Source: Paludibacteraceae bacterium (GTDB taxonomy: Bacteria > Bacteroidota > Bacteroidia > Bacteroidales > Paludibacteraceae). From it: a stretch of 42,655 nt of DNA. Within the stretch, counting starts at the first letter, position 1; every line of letters starts with the position of its first letter. Under the pieces are notes generated by a model. It was not told the DNA's origin, searched no databases, and saw only the letters and a list, made by a program, of their open reading frames with translations. The DNA is taken from the NCBI GenBank assembly GCA_024401515.1, contig JAKSKY010000007.1, positions 1 through 42,655 on the forward strand, written 5' to 3'. Below are positions 34,997 to 42,655 of the stretch, in pieces. A program made the translations under genes and the position numbers.

Positions 34997-36646
34997 ATGA
35001 ATAGGAAATTTATTCAGTTTTTCGAGGATTCCATCAAGAAGCATTGGGATCTGGTCGCACTGACCAATTATGCTAAAAATCAGCATTATACTTATGGAGA
35101 TATGGCCAAAGAAATCAAGCGCCGCCATCTCTTGTTCGAGGAGTTGGGTATCCAACAAGGGGATCATGTAGCCCTCGTCGGACCTAATTCACCTGAGTGG
35201 GTGATTACATTCATCGCCACCATTACCTACGGTGCGGTGATTGTGCCAATCCTTCCTGATTTCCATCCCAATGATATCCACAACATCGTCAACCACAGTG
35301 AAGCGAAGTTGATGTTCGTGGATAAGCTCTGTTGGAATGAATTGGATCAATCGCAACTTAATAGTGTTCGCTATGTTTTGCCCATCACGCAATTGACATG
35401 CCTACACCAAGCCGAGGGTGAATCCTTGGATGTTTGTTTGGCTCATTTGGATGATCGTTTCAAGACGGTATATCCTAATGGATTAGAGCCTGAAAACCTC
35501 CGCTTTGCGGACAAGGATGATGAGGAGGTGGCCGTCATCAACTATACATCAGGAACGACTGGTTTCAGCAAGGGAGTCATGTTGACGGGTGACAACTTCT
35601 GCTGCTTGATCGAATACGCCGAGCGCCACAATTTGGGAAGCCGAGGCGACCGTGTCCTCTCCTTCTTGCCGTTGGCCCACATGTTCGGTTGTGTGAACGA
35701 TTTGTTCTTCCCTTTGTCCTTCGGCGAGCACATCACCTTCTTGACTAAGATTCCTACACCTAAAGCGATCCTAAAGGCGATGGGCGATGTGAAACCCAAC
35801 TGGATCTCCTCCGTGCCGATCTTCTTGGAGGCGATTTACAAGAAAGCGATCGCTCCGCAACTCAAGAAGAGATCCATTCGGCTTATGACCAAAATCCCCG
35901 TGGTCTCCAACTTAATCTATGGCACTTTCAGGAAGAAACTCTTGGAGGTCTTTGGTGGCGAGTTGAATAAGATCTTCATCGGTGGCGCGCCGCTCAATCG
36001 TGAAGTGGAGGATTTCTTGCTTAAGATAAAGTTCCCATTCTCAATTGGTTATGGCATGACCGAGTGCGCACCGATCATTTGTGCCGACATCGCGGAATTA
36101 ACGCCTCACTCTGTGGGACACCCAGTCGAGGGTGTTCAGGTGAAGGTGGATTCGGACGATCCGATCCATGTGGATGGTGAGATTTTGGTGAAGGGTAGAA
36201 ACGTGATGAAGGGATATTTCCGCAATGAAGAGGCGACCCAAGCCACCTTTACCGAGGATGGTTGGTTGAAGACCGGTGATGTGGGACTCTTTGACAAAGC
36301 GGGCAACCTATTTATCCGAGGAAGGTGCAAGAATATGTTCCTCTCCGCTACCGGCCAGAACATCTATCCGGAAGAGATCGAGGCGAAGCTGAGCAATCTG
36401 CCTTACGTGGCGGAGTGTGTCGTTGTGCAAAGGGAGAACAAGATTGTAGCCTTGGTTTATCCTAATTTCGCCGAGATGGAGGAACACAATATTCCTCGTG
36501 AAAACTTGGCGAGCTTGATGGAGGAGCATCGTAAAGCGCTCAATCCGCAATTGGCCGCCTACGAGTACATCGATTCGATCGTGATCCATCCGACCGAGTT
36601 CGAAAAGACACCGAAGCGTAGCATTAAGCGATATAAATACAAATAA
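34997..36646 (+). CDS. AMP-forming acyl-CoA synthetase-like ligase
   Basis: This is a 549-aa adenylate-forming enzyme. The P-loop INYTSGTTGFSKGVML lies near 180-195, followed by YGMTECAPII (A5-type motif), TGDVGLFD near 425 (A7), and RGRCKNMFLSATGQNIYPEE. The C-terminal catalytic lysine is in FEKTPKRSIKR near residue 540. The closest family by eye is the long-chain acyl-CoA synthetase group. It activates a carboxylic acid as acyl-AMP and then thioester. It could be ordinary lipid metabolism, or it could supply acyl groups to the surface polysaccharide. It ends at a strong bidirectional terminator. Confidence 0.88.
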   Translation: MNRKFIQFFEDSIKKHWDLVALTNYAKNQHYTYGDMAKEIKRRHLLFEELGIQQGDHVALVGPNSPEWVITFIATITYGAVIVPILPDFHPNDIHNIVNHSEAKLMFVDKLCWNELDQSQLNSVRYVLPITQLTCLHQAEGESLDVCLAHLDDRFKTVYPNGLEPENLRFADKDDEEVAVINYTSGTTGFSKGVMLTGDNFCCLIEYAERHNLGSRGDRVLSFLPLAHMFGCVNDLFFPLSFGEHITFLTKIPTPKAILKAMGDVKPNWISSVPIFLEAIYKKAIAPQLKKRSIRLMTKIPVVSNLIYGTFRKKLLEVFGGELNKIFIGGAPLNREVEDFLLKIKFPFSIGYGMTECAPIICADIAELTPHSVGHPVEGVQVKVDSDDPIHVDGEILVKGRNVMKGYFRNEEATQATFTEDGWLKTGDVGLFDKAGNLFIRGRCKNMFLSATGQNIYPEEIEAKLSNLPYVAECVVVQRENKIVALVYPNFAEMEEHNIPRENLASLMEEHRKALNPQLAAYEYIDSIVIHPTEFEKTPKRSIKRYKYK

Positions 36647-36661
36647 GCTTGGGCTTGTTGG

Positions 36662-36699
36662 AAAAAAAACGGTTTATCAGACGATAAACCGTTTTTTTT
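36662..36699. terminator. Perfect bidirectional terminator
   Basis: A 17-bp perfect stem (36662-36678 with 36683-36699) encloses the loop AGAC; an A8 run opens it and a T8 run closes it. It serves both the plus-strand ligase gene and the minus-strand WbqC-like gene, whose 3' ends face each other here. Confidence 0.93.
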
Positions 36700-36718
36700 G
36701 TTGTTCACTTATCTATGA

Positions 36719-37417
36719 TTAACCCTCGACGATGGTGAAATCGTCCAACATCTTGATGACCTCCTCACGTTTGTTGAACATGATCACGTCGATGATGGAG
36801 AGGCTCTCGATAAAATCGTTATCGAATTGTTTGTAGGTGATATCGTTGGTCTTTAGGAACTCCAACTTGATGTTGCGTTGTTTGAACTCGTTGAAATCGT
36901 ACAACTCCATGCCGCCGATGGCGTTGATGTAGGTGTCGGCTCCCAATTTTTGGCAGAAATCGTAGATACGGTATTCCCGCTTCAAAAGGGCGTTGCCTTC
37001 GATCTCGGAAGTTCTCTTGAACTGGGTCTTTAATCCTAAATATTCAGCGATGACCTTGATGGAGTTCTCCAAGAAGTAGGCAAGGTTGCGCTCAGGGCAG
37101 GAGAGGATAGTCTCCATCAATTTGTAACCCTCCTCGAAATTAGGCGCTTTGCGGTAGGTGCATTCGAGGCTTCTCAGTTGTTTCTCTATGTCGATATCCT
37201 TGATGAAGGTCTCGTTGATCATCTTATTTTGGCTGGCCTTGTCTAGCGATAAATTGCAGTAGATAGGCTCTTTACCATTCAAGACACGGTTGCGGTTGAT
37301 CCAACCACCCTTGATGTAGTTGTAGTCGTCGCAAATGAGGAAGATGTCAGCATTCTTGATCAATTGCCAATATCCGATGTAGGGGATAAAGTAGGGCTGA
37401 TTCGCTGAAAGTTTCAT
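36719..37417 (-). CDS. WbqC-like family protein
   Basis: The open frame reaches 37450, but the internal ATG at 37417 gives the conserved start MKLSANQPYFIPYIGYWQL and a 232-aa protein, so I use it. This opening, together with CDDYNYIKGGWINRNRVL, is diagnostic of the WbqC family (PF08889), found in O-antigen and capsule loci. Its biochemical role is not settled as far as I know. It is soluble and has no signal peptide. It is transcribed opposite to the rest of the cluster and diverges from the gene at 37614. Confidence 0.88.
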   Translation of the reverse strand: MKLSANQPYFIPYIGYWQLIKNADIFLICDDYNYIKGGWINRNRVLNGKEPIYCNLSLDKASQNKMINETFIKDIDIEKQLRSLECTYRKAPNFEEGYKLMETILSCPERNLAYFLENSIKVIAEYLGLKTQFKRTSEIEGNALLKREYRIYDFCQKLGADTYINAIGGMELYDFNEFKQRNIKLEFLKTNDITYKQFDNDFIESLSIIDVIMFNKREEVIKMLDDFTIVEG

Positions 37418-37447
37418 ATTTATTGAATAATTTGTTTGAATTTTTTG

Positions 37448-37455
37448 CAAAAGTA
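37448..37455 (-). promoter_or_regulatory. Possible -7 box for the WbqC-like gene
   Basis: On the minus strand this reads TACTTTTG, fitting TAnnTTTG, about 30 nt before the start codon at 37417. No clear -33 element is seen. It supports the internal start over the one at 37450. Confidence 0.5.
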
Positions 37456-37495
37456 AATAAAATCGGACATAATCCTATTCAATCTCTCTCTTTAT

Positions 37496-37526
37496 TTTGT
37501 GGTTTTATTGATAATTTATAATTTTG
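37496..37526 (+). promoter_or_regulatory. Promoter of module 4 operon
   Basis: TTTG at 37496-37499, a 19-nt spacer and TAATTTTG at 37519-37526 are an excellent match to the Bacteroidota promoter consensus. It drives the FrhB-acyltransferase, flippase and pyruvyl transferase genes. Confidence 0.8.
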
Positions 37527-37613
37527 CATGGAATTATTCTAAAGGCTAAAATGGTGACTATTGTGGAAGTTATAGGACGATAAGGCAGTTAGAACCAAGA
37601 CGGAACGTTTATT

Positions 37614-39452
37614 ATGATAGATATAAAGAATGCGGAAGCTTGTTGCGGATGTAACGCTTGTGGCGACGTCTGCGCGAAACAGGCCATCTCGTTCAAGACA
37701 GATAGCGAGGGCTTCTGGTATCCGGAGGTAAATAAGGATTTGTGCAACAATTGCGCTCTTTGTGAGAAGGTATGCCCTCAAATCAATATTCAGGAATTAA
37801 AGAAAAACGATTATCCGCAACCCAAGCATACCTATGCGGCGGTTAACCGTAACATGCGCATCCGTTGGGACAGTACCAGCGGCGGTGCCTATACCGCTTT
37901 GGCGGAGACGATGTTGGAGCAGGGTGGTTATGTGAGTGGCGCCATCTACAATGAAGGCTTCACCGGTGTCCATAACTATGTGACCAATCGCCCTGAAGAT
38001 CTCGAAAAACTCAGAAGTAGCAAGTATCTACAAAGTAATGCGGAAGGTCTCTACAAGGAGATCAAGGGGTTGCTTGTGAAGGGCGAGAAGGTGCTTGCCT
38101 GTGGCACACCCTGCCAAATGGCCGCCTTGCGCAGTTACCTCCGTAAGGATTACGAGAACTTGATCATCGTCGATTTCATCTGCCGAGGCGTCAATTCCCC
38201 TAAAGTCTACCGCGCTTACCTGGATTCTCTGGAGAAACGATACAATAGCAAGATTGTCTTCATCAAGGCCAAAAGCAAGGATTTAGGCTGGCGCACCATG
38301 GCCCGTAAGGTGGTTTTCGAAAATGGGGAGACCTATTACGGATTGAAGGACGACCCGTTCCGTCGCGGCTACCGCAAGGAGATCTTCTGCCGTCCATCCT
38401 GTTACAACTGCCAATTCAAAGGGATGCCTCGCATGGCGGACATTACCGTGGCCGATTATTGGGGCATCGAGCGTGTCGACCAACAATTGGATATGAACAT
38501 CGGTACCTCCATGATCCTGTTGAACTCAGACAAGGGCATCGCCTATTTTGAGCAGGCGAAGAGCAAACTTGAATACAAGGAGACCCCATTCGAATCGGTT
38601 TTGCCAGGCAATGTGGCGCTTTTTGAATCGATTCCTCATGCCGCCATCGACCGTGCCGCCTTCTTCAAGGATTTGGACGAAAAGGATTTCTCCCAAGTGG
38701 CCGATCAATATTTCCCTATGGAGCAGGCTCCAGCCCCTACGCTGAAAAGTAGGCTGAAGGCATTGCTGAGAAAGGGTTATCATGCGGCTAGATATTTGTT
38801 GTATGCGTTGAAACACCCCGCTGCGGTTTGGAACACCTACCGCATCAACCACCGTGATAACACGCGTCGAACTGCGGCTAAAAAGATCACCGTCTCTCCG
38901 CAAGTGGTTTTGGATATCCATCCTTCCGCTACAATCAATGTGGAGGATTCCCTACTATTGGGCCATTCGGAGATCAAGAACTTTTGGTACCCGACCGCAC
39001 TCAAAATGGAGGCCAACACCGAGTTGACCATCCATGGCGGACCGTTGACCCGATATAACCAACAAGCCTATAAATTACGGAGTGGTGCTTGTGTAGAGAT
39101 CGTCAATGGCGGCAAACTCACCATCGGTGCGGGGGCTTGCAATGTTAATCTGACCATTATGTGCGGCAAGGAGATCACCATCGGCAATGGGGTCCGCATC
39201 GGACGCAATGTCTCCATCCGCGATTTCAACGGTATCCATGTCATCCTAAATGACCATTATAGAACCCATGCCCCCGTACACATCGGTGACCATTGTTGGT
39301 TGTGCACCGGTTGTACCATCATGCCGGGCGTGACCATCGGAGAGGGATCCGTGGTGGCGGCCAACGCCGTTGTCACAAAGGATGTTCCGCCTCATTCCTT
39401 GGTGGCTGGCTCTCCAGCCAAGGTCATCAAAGAAAATATTCAGTGGTATTGA
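37614..39452 (+). CDS. 4Fe-4S/FrhB-domain protein fused to a hexapeptide acyltransferase
   Basis: This 612-aa protein joins two units. The N-terminal part has two 4Fe-4S cluster motifs (C11, C13, C16, C20 and C44, C47, C50, C54) and then the coenzyme F420 hydrogenase/dehydrogenase beta-subunit domains, with CGTPCQMAAL near 163 and a cysteine group FCRPSCYNCQ near 260. A basic linker (about 372-425) leads to a left-handed beta-helix acyltransferase domain (about 433-612) with VHIGDHCWLCTGC and ending SLVAGSPAKVIKENIQWY. FrhB-type proteins commonly neighbour polysaccharide pyruvyl transferases in capsule loci, as here. F420 itself is not expected in Bacteroidota, so the real electron donor or role is unknown. 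Confidence 0.87.
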   Translation: MIDIKNAEACCGCNACGDVCAKQAISFKTDSEGFWYPEVNKDLCNNCALCEKVCPQINIQELKKNDYPQPKHTYAAVNRNMRIRWDSTSGGAYTALAETMLEQGGYVSGAIYNEGFTGVHNYVTNRPEDLEKLRSSKYLQSNAEGLYKEIKGLLVKGEKVLACGTPCQMAALRSYLRKDYENLIIVDFICRGVNSPKVYRAYLDSLEKRYNSKIVFIKAKSKDLGWRTMARKVVFENGETYYGLKDDPFRRGYRKEIFCRPSCYNCQFKGMPRMADITVADYWGIERVDQQLDMNIGTSMILLNSDKGIAYFEQAKSKLEYKETPFESVLPGNVALFESIPHAAIDRAAFFKDLDEKDFSQVADQYFPMEQAPAPTLKSRLKALLRKGYHAARYLLYALKHPAAVWNTYRINHRDNTRRTAAKKITVSPQVVLDIHPSATINVEDSLLLGHSEIKNFWYPTALKMEANTELTIHGGPLTRYNQQAYKLRSGACVEIVNGGKLTIGAGACNVNLTIMCGKEITIGNGVRIGRNVSIRDFNGIHVILNDHYRTHAPVHIGDHCWLCTGCTIMPGVTIGEGSVVAANAVVTKDVPPHSLVAGSPAKVIKENIQWY

Positions 39453-39453
39453 T

Positions 39454-41001
39454 ATGTCGGAACCTGTTACATCCAATAAGACCATAGCGAAGAATACCGT
39501 CTTCCTATACTTCAGAATGATGATCACCATGGTGGTATCCTTGTATACCTCCCGTGTCATCCTGCAGGTATTGGGTGTGGACGATTATGGCATCTACCAA
39601 GCGGTAGGCGGTATCGTCGGATTCATGGGCTTCCTGAACGCGGCCTTGGCGACTGGCTCCTCCCGTTTCCTCACCTTCGCGATGGGCGAGGGGGATTTCG
39701 AGAAGTTGAAGCGTACCTTCTCCACCAATGTCATCATCCACTTGGGGCTTGGCCTTGTGGTGGTATTGCTGGCGGAAACCGTCGGCCTATGGTTCCTGAA
39801 CAACAAGATGGTGGTGCCCGAAGAGCGCTGGTATGCAGTGCAGTGGGTCTACCAGTTGTCCATCCTGACCGCCTTCCTTAACATCACCCAAGTGCCCTAT
39901 AATGCGGCGATCATCGCCCATGAACGTATGTCCATCTATGCCTATGTGAGCATTGTGGAGGTGGTGCTGAAGTTGGCGATTGTCTATATGCTGACGGTAG
40001 GAGACTTCGATAAACTGATTCTCTATGCCATCCTGCTCACCCTTCTATGTGCGGGTTTGATGGCCTTTTACCGCTGGTACTGCATGCGTCAGTTCCCTGA
40101 ATCGAAGATGAACTTCACCTTCGACCGTAATCTATTCAAGGAGGTGGCCTCTTTTTCCGGATGGAGCCTCTTCTCCAACTTTGTGACCGCCTTGAACAGC
40201 CAGGGTATTTTGGTGTTGCTGAATATGTTCTTCGCCCCAGCCGTTGTGGCGGCCAGGGCTATCTCCTTGCAGGTGAATAACGCTGCCCTCCAATTTGTGG
40301 ATAATTTCCGGTTGGCGGCCAATCCACAGATCACCAAGCGCTACGCGATGGGCGATGAGGAGGGTTCCATGCGCCTTTTGTTGCAATCCACCACCTTCTC
40401 CTACTATCTGATGTTCTTCCTAGGGCTTCCGATCTGTTTCGTGGCGGAACCCCTACTGAAGATGTGGCTCGGCATCGTCCCTGAGTATGCGGTGATTTTC
40501 CTCCAGCTTATCATCGTGCAGAGTCTCTTCCAGGTCTTCAACACCTCCCTCTACCAGGCCTTCTACGCCAAGGGTAGGATCAAGGAGAATGCGATCTTGA
40601 CCCCGCTGATGGGTTGCCTACGCTTCCCGATCATCTATCTCCTCTTCAAGATGGGCTATTCGCCAGTGGCCCTTTCCTGGCTCAGCATCATCAACTATAT
40701 GTTCTTGGCCCTCGTCTTGAAACCGATTCTCTTGGTCAAGATCTGTGACTACAAACTCTCCGATATTGTGAAAATGTTCGTTCCTTGTGTGAACGTGACC
40801 ATAGTAGCGTTGATTCTTCCTACACTTTTCTACTATTACAAAAGTGAGCTCGGCCTATCTGAAAATGTACAGGCCATTTTGTTGCTCATCCTCTCTTTTG
40901 CCAGTGTGGCCCTTGCCATCTGGCTGGTCGGACTGGATAGGACAATGAAGGAGAAGCTTTTAGTCGTTGTCAAACAGAAAGTGTTGCGGAGGAATCCTTG
41001 A
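39454..41001 (+). CDS. Wzx-like flippase (MOP superfamily), copy 3
   Basis: The frame is open from 39370 inside the previous gene, but the ATG at 39454, one base after that gene's stop, gives a 515-aa protein starting MSEPVTSNKTIAKNTVFLYF, which aligns with the start of the flippase at 30196. Both share FLYxRM, TSRVILQ/TRIILQ, LLAETVGLWFLN/LLVETVGVWFLN and FSGWSLFSNF/FSGWDLFGNL. It is polytopic and would flip lipid-linked units. It is tightly coupled to the upstream fusion gene and lies 33 nt before the pyruvyl transferase gene. Confidence 0.9.
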   Translation: MSEPVTSNKTIAKNTVFLYFRMMITMVVSLYTSRVILQVLGVDDYGIYQAVGGIVGFMGFLNAALATGSSRFLTFAMGEGDFEKLKRTFSTNVIIHLGLGLVVVLLAETVGLWFLNNKMVVPEERWYAVQWVYQLSILTAFLNITQVPYNAAIIAHERMSIYAYVSIVEVVLKLAIVYMLTVGDFDKLILYAILLTLLCAGLMAFYRWYCMRQFPESKMNFTFDRNLFKEVASFSGWSLFSNFVTALNSQGILVLLNMFFAPAVVAARAISLQVNNAALQFVDNFRLAANPQITKRYAMGDEEGSMRLLLQSTTFSYYLMFFLGLPICFVAEPLLKMWLGIVPEYAVIFLQLIIVQSLFQVFNTSLYQAFYAKGRIKENAILTPLMGCLRFPIIYLLFKMGYSPVALSWLSIINYMFLALVLKPILLVKICDYKLSDIVKMFVPCVNVTIVALILPTLFYYYKSELGLSENVQAILLLILSFASVALAIWLVGLDRTMKEKLLVVVKQKVLRRNP

Positions 41002-41034
41002 TTTTGGGAGTATTTAGTATTTAAGAATGAAGTT

Positions 41035-42192
41035 ATGAAGGTAGCTATCCTTTCGTTGGTGCTCCATACCAATTATGGAGGTTTATTACAGTCTTACGCC
41101 TTGCAGACGGTACTGGAACGTATGGGGCATGAGGTGGAGATCTTGTCCGCCCCTGAGACCTGCAAGACGCCGCCGCTCCGTAAGATGCCCTACTGCCTCA
41201 TGAGACGCTTGGCCTACAAGCTCTTGAAGGATCACAGCGCCCCTATCTTTTGGGAGCGCAAGATGAACAGGGAGCGTCCTGTCGTCACGCAGCATACCCA
41301 ACGCTTCATCGATCAATACTTGCATGTCCGCCTGATCGAATCCTTCGGAGATATCCAACAGCAAGATTACGACGCCTATGTGGTCGGTAGCGACCAGGTG
41401 TGGCGACCTAAATATTTCGAGTGTCAGTGGCATTCGCCCATCGAGAACGCCTTTCTTCTCTTCACGAAGGATTGGCAGGTGAAGCGCATCGCCTATGCCC
41501 CCTCTTTTGGTGTCGATAACTGGGAGTTCTCCGAAGCGCAGACCAAAGCCTGCGGTGAGTTGGCGCAAGCCTTCGACCATATATCTGTCCGGGAGGATGC
41601 CGGTATCCTGTTGTGCCAAGAGCACCTGCATCTAGAGGCGGCCCATACTTTGGACCCTACCATGTTGCTCCAAGCGGAGGATTACCGTGCCTTGATCGCC
41701 CAGGAGCCTGCTAGCCCAGGTGATCTGCTCGTTTACCTATTGGATGAGGACGGGGAGAAGGGTAGTGTCGTGGAACGTATCGCCCAGAAGAAGCGAATGA
41801 CCCCTTTCCGTGTTAATAGCGCCCATTCGCAGTTGTCAGACCCTTTGGAGAAGCGCATTGTACCGAAGGTGGAGAGTTGGCTCAAGGGTTTTGCTGACGC
41901 GAAGCTCGTGGTCACCGATAGTTTCCACGCCTGTGTATTCTCGATTCTTTTCGGCAAACCTTTCGTGGTTCTTAAAAATGAAGACCGTGGCAATGCTCGT
42001 GTCGATAGTTTGATCAAGCAGTTGGGGTTGACGCCGCAGCCGTTGGAGGGGGTAGAGGGGCTCTCGTTCTATCTTTGTGAGGCGAAGAACGTTGAATCGT
42101 TACGAGAGCAGTCCGCGGCTTGGTTAAGCGAAGCGACGATGTCATTTAAGAAACGAATCGACGCAGTCGATGAGTTCGGCGAAGCCAATTAA
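41035..42192 (+). CDS. Polysaccharide pyruvyl transferase family protein
   Basis: The 385-aa protein matches the PS_pyruv_trans family (PF04230). It has an N-terminal ILSLVLHTNYGGLLQSYALQ, the conserved VVGSDQVWRPKYF near 117-128, YAPSFGVDNW, and a C-terminal VVTDSFHACVFSILFGKPFV. Members add pyruvate ketals from phosphoenolpyruvate to sugars, giving acidic polymers. It works with the FrhB-type protein encoded two genes upstream in many loci. The last 15 codons lie in a 26-bp direct repeat whose second copy begins at the stop codon, so the extreme C-terminus may have been remodelled. Confidence 0.9.
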   Translation: MKVAILSLVLHTNYGGLLQSYALQTVLERMGHEVEILSAPETCKTPPLRKMPYCLMRRLAYKLLKDHSAPIFWERKMNRERPVVTQHTQRFIDQYLHVRLIESFGDIQQQDYDAYVVGSDQVWRPKYFECQWHSPIENAFLLFTKDWQVKRIAYAPSFGVDNWEFSEAQTKACGELAQAFDHISVREDAGILLCQEHLHLEAAHTLDPTMLLQAEDYRALIAQEPASPGDLLVYLLDEDGEKGSVVERIAQKKRMTPFRVNSAHSQLSDPLEKRIVPKVESWLKGFADAKLVVTDSFHACVFSILFGKPFVVLKNEDRGNARVDSLIKQLGLTPQPLEGVEGLSFYLCEAKNVESLREQSAAWLSEATMSFKKRIDAVDEFGEAN

Positions 42193-42214
42193 GAAACGAA
42201 TCGACGCAGTCGAT
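42146..42214. repeat. 26-bp direct repeat straddling the pyruvyl transferase stop
   Basis: Two identical 26-bp copies occupy 42146-42171 and 42189-42214, offset by 43 bp. The first is coding (FKKRIDAVD); the second contains the TAA stop. The second copy with its flank also forms a perfect 8-bp hairpin, GAATCGAC-gca-GTCGATTC, followed by a small GC hairpin ACCCC-gta-GGGGT. Confidence 0.85.
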
Positions 42215-42273
42215 TCTAACTACCCCGTAGGGGTTCCCTATCTATAGCCCTATCGTTGTCAATATCAATCATA

Positions 42274-42302
42274 CGTCATGCCCCAAGCATGGCGTTTTTT
42301 TT
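42274..42302 (+). terminator. Intrinsic terminator of module 4
   Basis: CGTCATGC and GCATGGCG form an 8-bp stem with one U-G pair around the loop CCCAA, followed by eight T residues. It closes the operon that began at 37614. Confidence 0.9.
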
Positions 42303-42370
42303 CATCATCCATCTGTCCAAATCGTTTTGTATAATTCGTCAATCTTTCATTATTATTTCAAAATTAATTA

Positions 42371-42378
42371 TATATTTG
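42371..42378 (+). promoter_or_regulatory. Possible -7 box of the next transcription unit
   Basis: TATATTTG fits TAnnTTTG and is followed by GCACAAAATTCC. No TTTG is found at the ideal -33 spacing. If real, it would drive a gene beyond the right edge with a leader of more than 270 nt. Confidence 0.45.
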
Positions 42379-42597
42379 CACAAAATTCCGCATCGTGTGT
42401 GAATTTGGTATTTGTCGTGTCAATAGATGTTACTGACATTGGCGAAGCTGTGTGTATGAATTGAGTATGATGGTGTGTAAATGTCTCTTTCCCTGACGGT
42501 TATTTCCCCGGATTATCTTTTTTACATGGCTGTTACCACTACTAACTACTCACCCGTTTTCTTGGTAGGATGAGAGAATTTACGTATTATTGCAGAA

Positions 42598-42655
42598 AAA
42601 AATAAGCCTCTAGAGACTAAAAACTAGAAAATAAGCCTCTAGAGACTAAAAACTA
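42598..42655. repeat. 29-bp tandem repeat cut by the window edge
   Basis: Two adjacent 29-bp units (42598-42626 and 42627-42655) differ only at the first base. Each has the core AATAAGCCTCTAGAGACTAA, with the perfect 8-bp palindrome CTCTAGAG. The array may continue beyond the window. There are no spacers, so it is not a CRISPR array. Confidence 0.85.

Larger units (their letters stand above)
42193..42655. other. Terminal intergenic region
   Basis: This 463-bp stretch holds the second copy of the direct repeat, two small hairpins, a terminator (42274-42302), a -7-like box (42371-42378), about 200 nt that may be a leader of the next unit, and the tandem repeat at the window edge. I see no gene in it. 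Confidence 0.7.

Noticed and set aside
37614-39452. A genuine F420-dependent hydrogenase subunit
   Set aside because: The domain resemblance is to FrhB, but the context is polysaccharide synthesis and Bacteroidota are not known to make F420; I describe the fold without assigning that reaction.
42598-42655. A CRISPR array at the right edge
   Set aside because: The repeat units are directly adjacent with no spacer, and no cas gene is in the window.
1-42655. Insertion sequences, integrases, tRNA or rRNA genes
   Set aside because: I saw no transposase or integrase motifs among the reading frames and no sequence that I could fold as a tRNA or recognise as rRNA.

Overview
The window looks like chromosomal DNA of a member of the Bacteroidota, most likely Bacteroidales. 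The evidence is several promoters of the Bacteroidota type (TTTG, 18-19 nt, TAnnTTTG), a UpxY-type NusG paralogue, LytS/LytTR signalling, lipoproteins with Bacteroidota-style signal peptides, and AT-rich intergenic DNA between coding regions of moderate GC. I cannot name the genus. I see no tRNA, rRNA, transposase, integrase or CRISPR array.

Layout. Positions 20-6105 (minus strand) hold a flanking block: an FAD-dependent oxidoreductase, a LytTR response regulator and its LytS-like kinase, an endonuclease/exonuclease/phosphatase-fold secreted protein, and a beta-helix lipoprotein. A 0.5 kb divergent region follows. From 6612 almost everything reads rightward and builds or exports cell-surface polysaccharide. 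Module 1 (6612-18302): WecA-like initiating transferase, Wza, Wzc, PHP-type tyrosine phosphatase, sugar aminotransferase, Wzy (EpsG-like) and four glycosyltransferases. Module 2 (18504-26460): UpxY antiterminator, a second WecA, a second Wza, a NeuD/PglD-like acyltransferase, an acyl carrier protein, two KASIII enzymes, an SDR reductase and a Wzx flippase; it has no glycosyltransferase and no Wzc. Module 3 (26846-36646): its own promoter, a third and divergent Wza, a second Wzc with a very tyrosine-rich tail, a second flippase, three GT2 enzymes and an acyl-CoA-synthetase-like ligase. A perfect bidirectional terminator closes it. Module 4 (36719-42192): WbqC-like protein (minus strand), then a divergent operon of a 4Fe-4S/FrhB protein fused to a hexapeptide acyltransferase, a third flippase and a polysaccharide pyruvyl transferase, ending in a strong terminator. 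The last 0.35 kb holds a promoter-like box and the start of a 29-bp tandem repeat cut by the window edge.

How it may work (inference). WecA-like enzymes load the first sugar phosphate on undecaprenyl phosphate, the glycosyltransferases extend it, Wzx enzymes flip it, Wzy polymerises it, and Wza/Wzc complexes export it. The most interesting part is the acyl-chemistry cassette of module 2. An ACP, a KASIII with an intact Cys-His-Asn triad, a second KASIII whose catalytic His is replaced by Asn, a ketoreductase-like SDR and a left-handed beta-helix acyltransferase look able to build a short hydroxyacyl group and attach it to an amino sugar. The aminotransferase in module 1 is the obvious candidate source of that amino group. 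Similar logic is known for the dihydroxyhexanoyl-substituted amino sugar of Flavobacterium psychrophilum O-polysaccharide.
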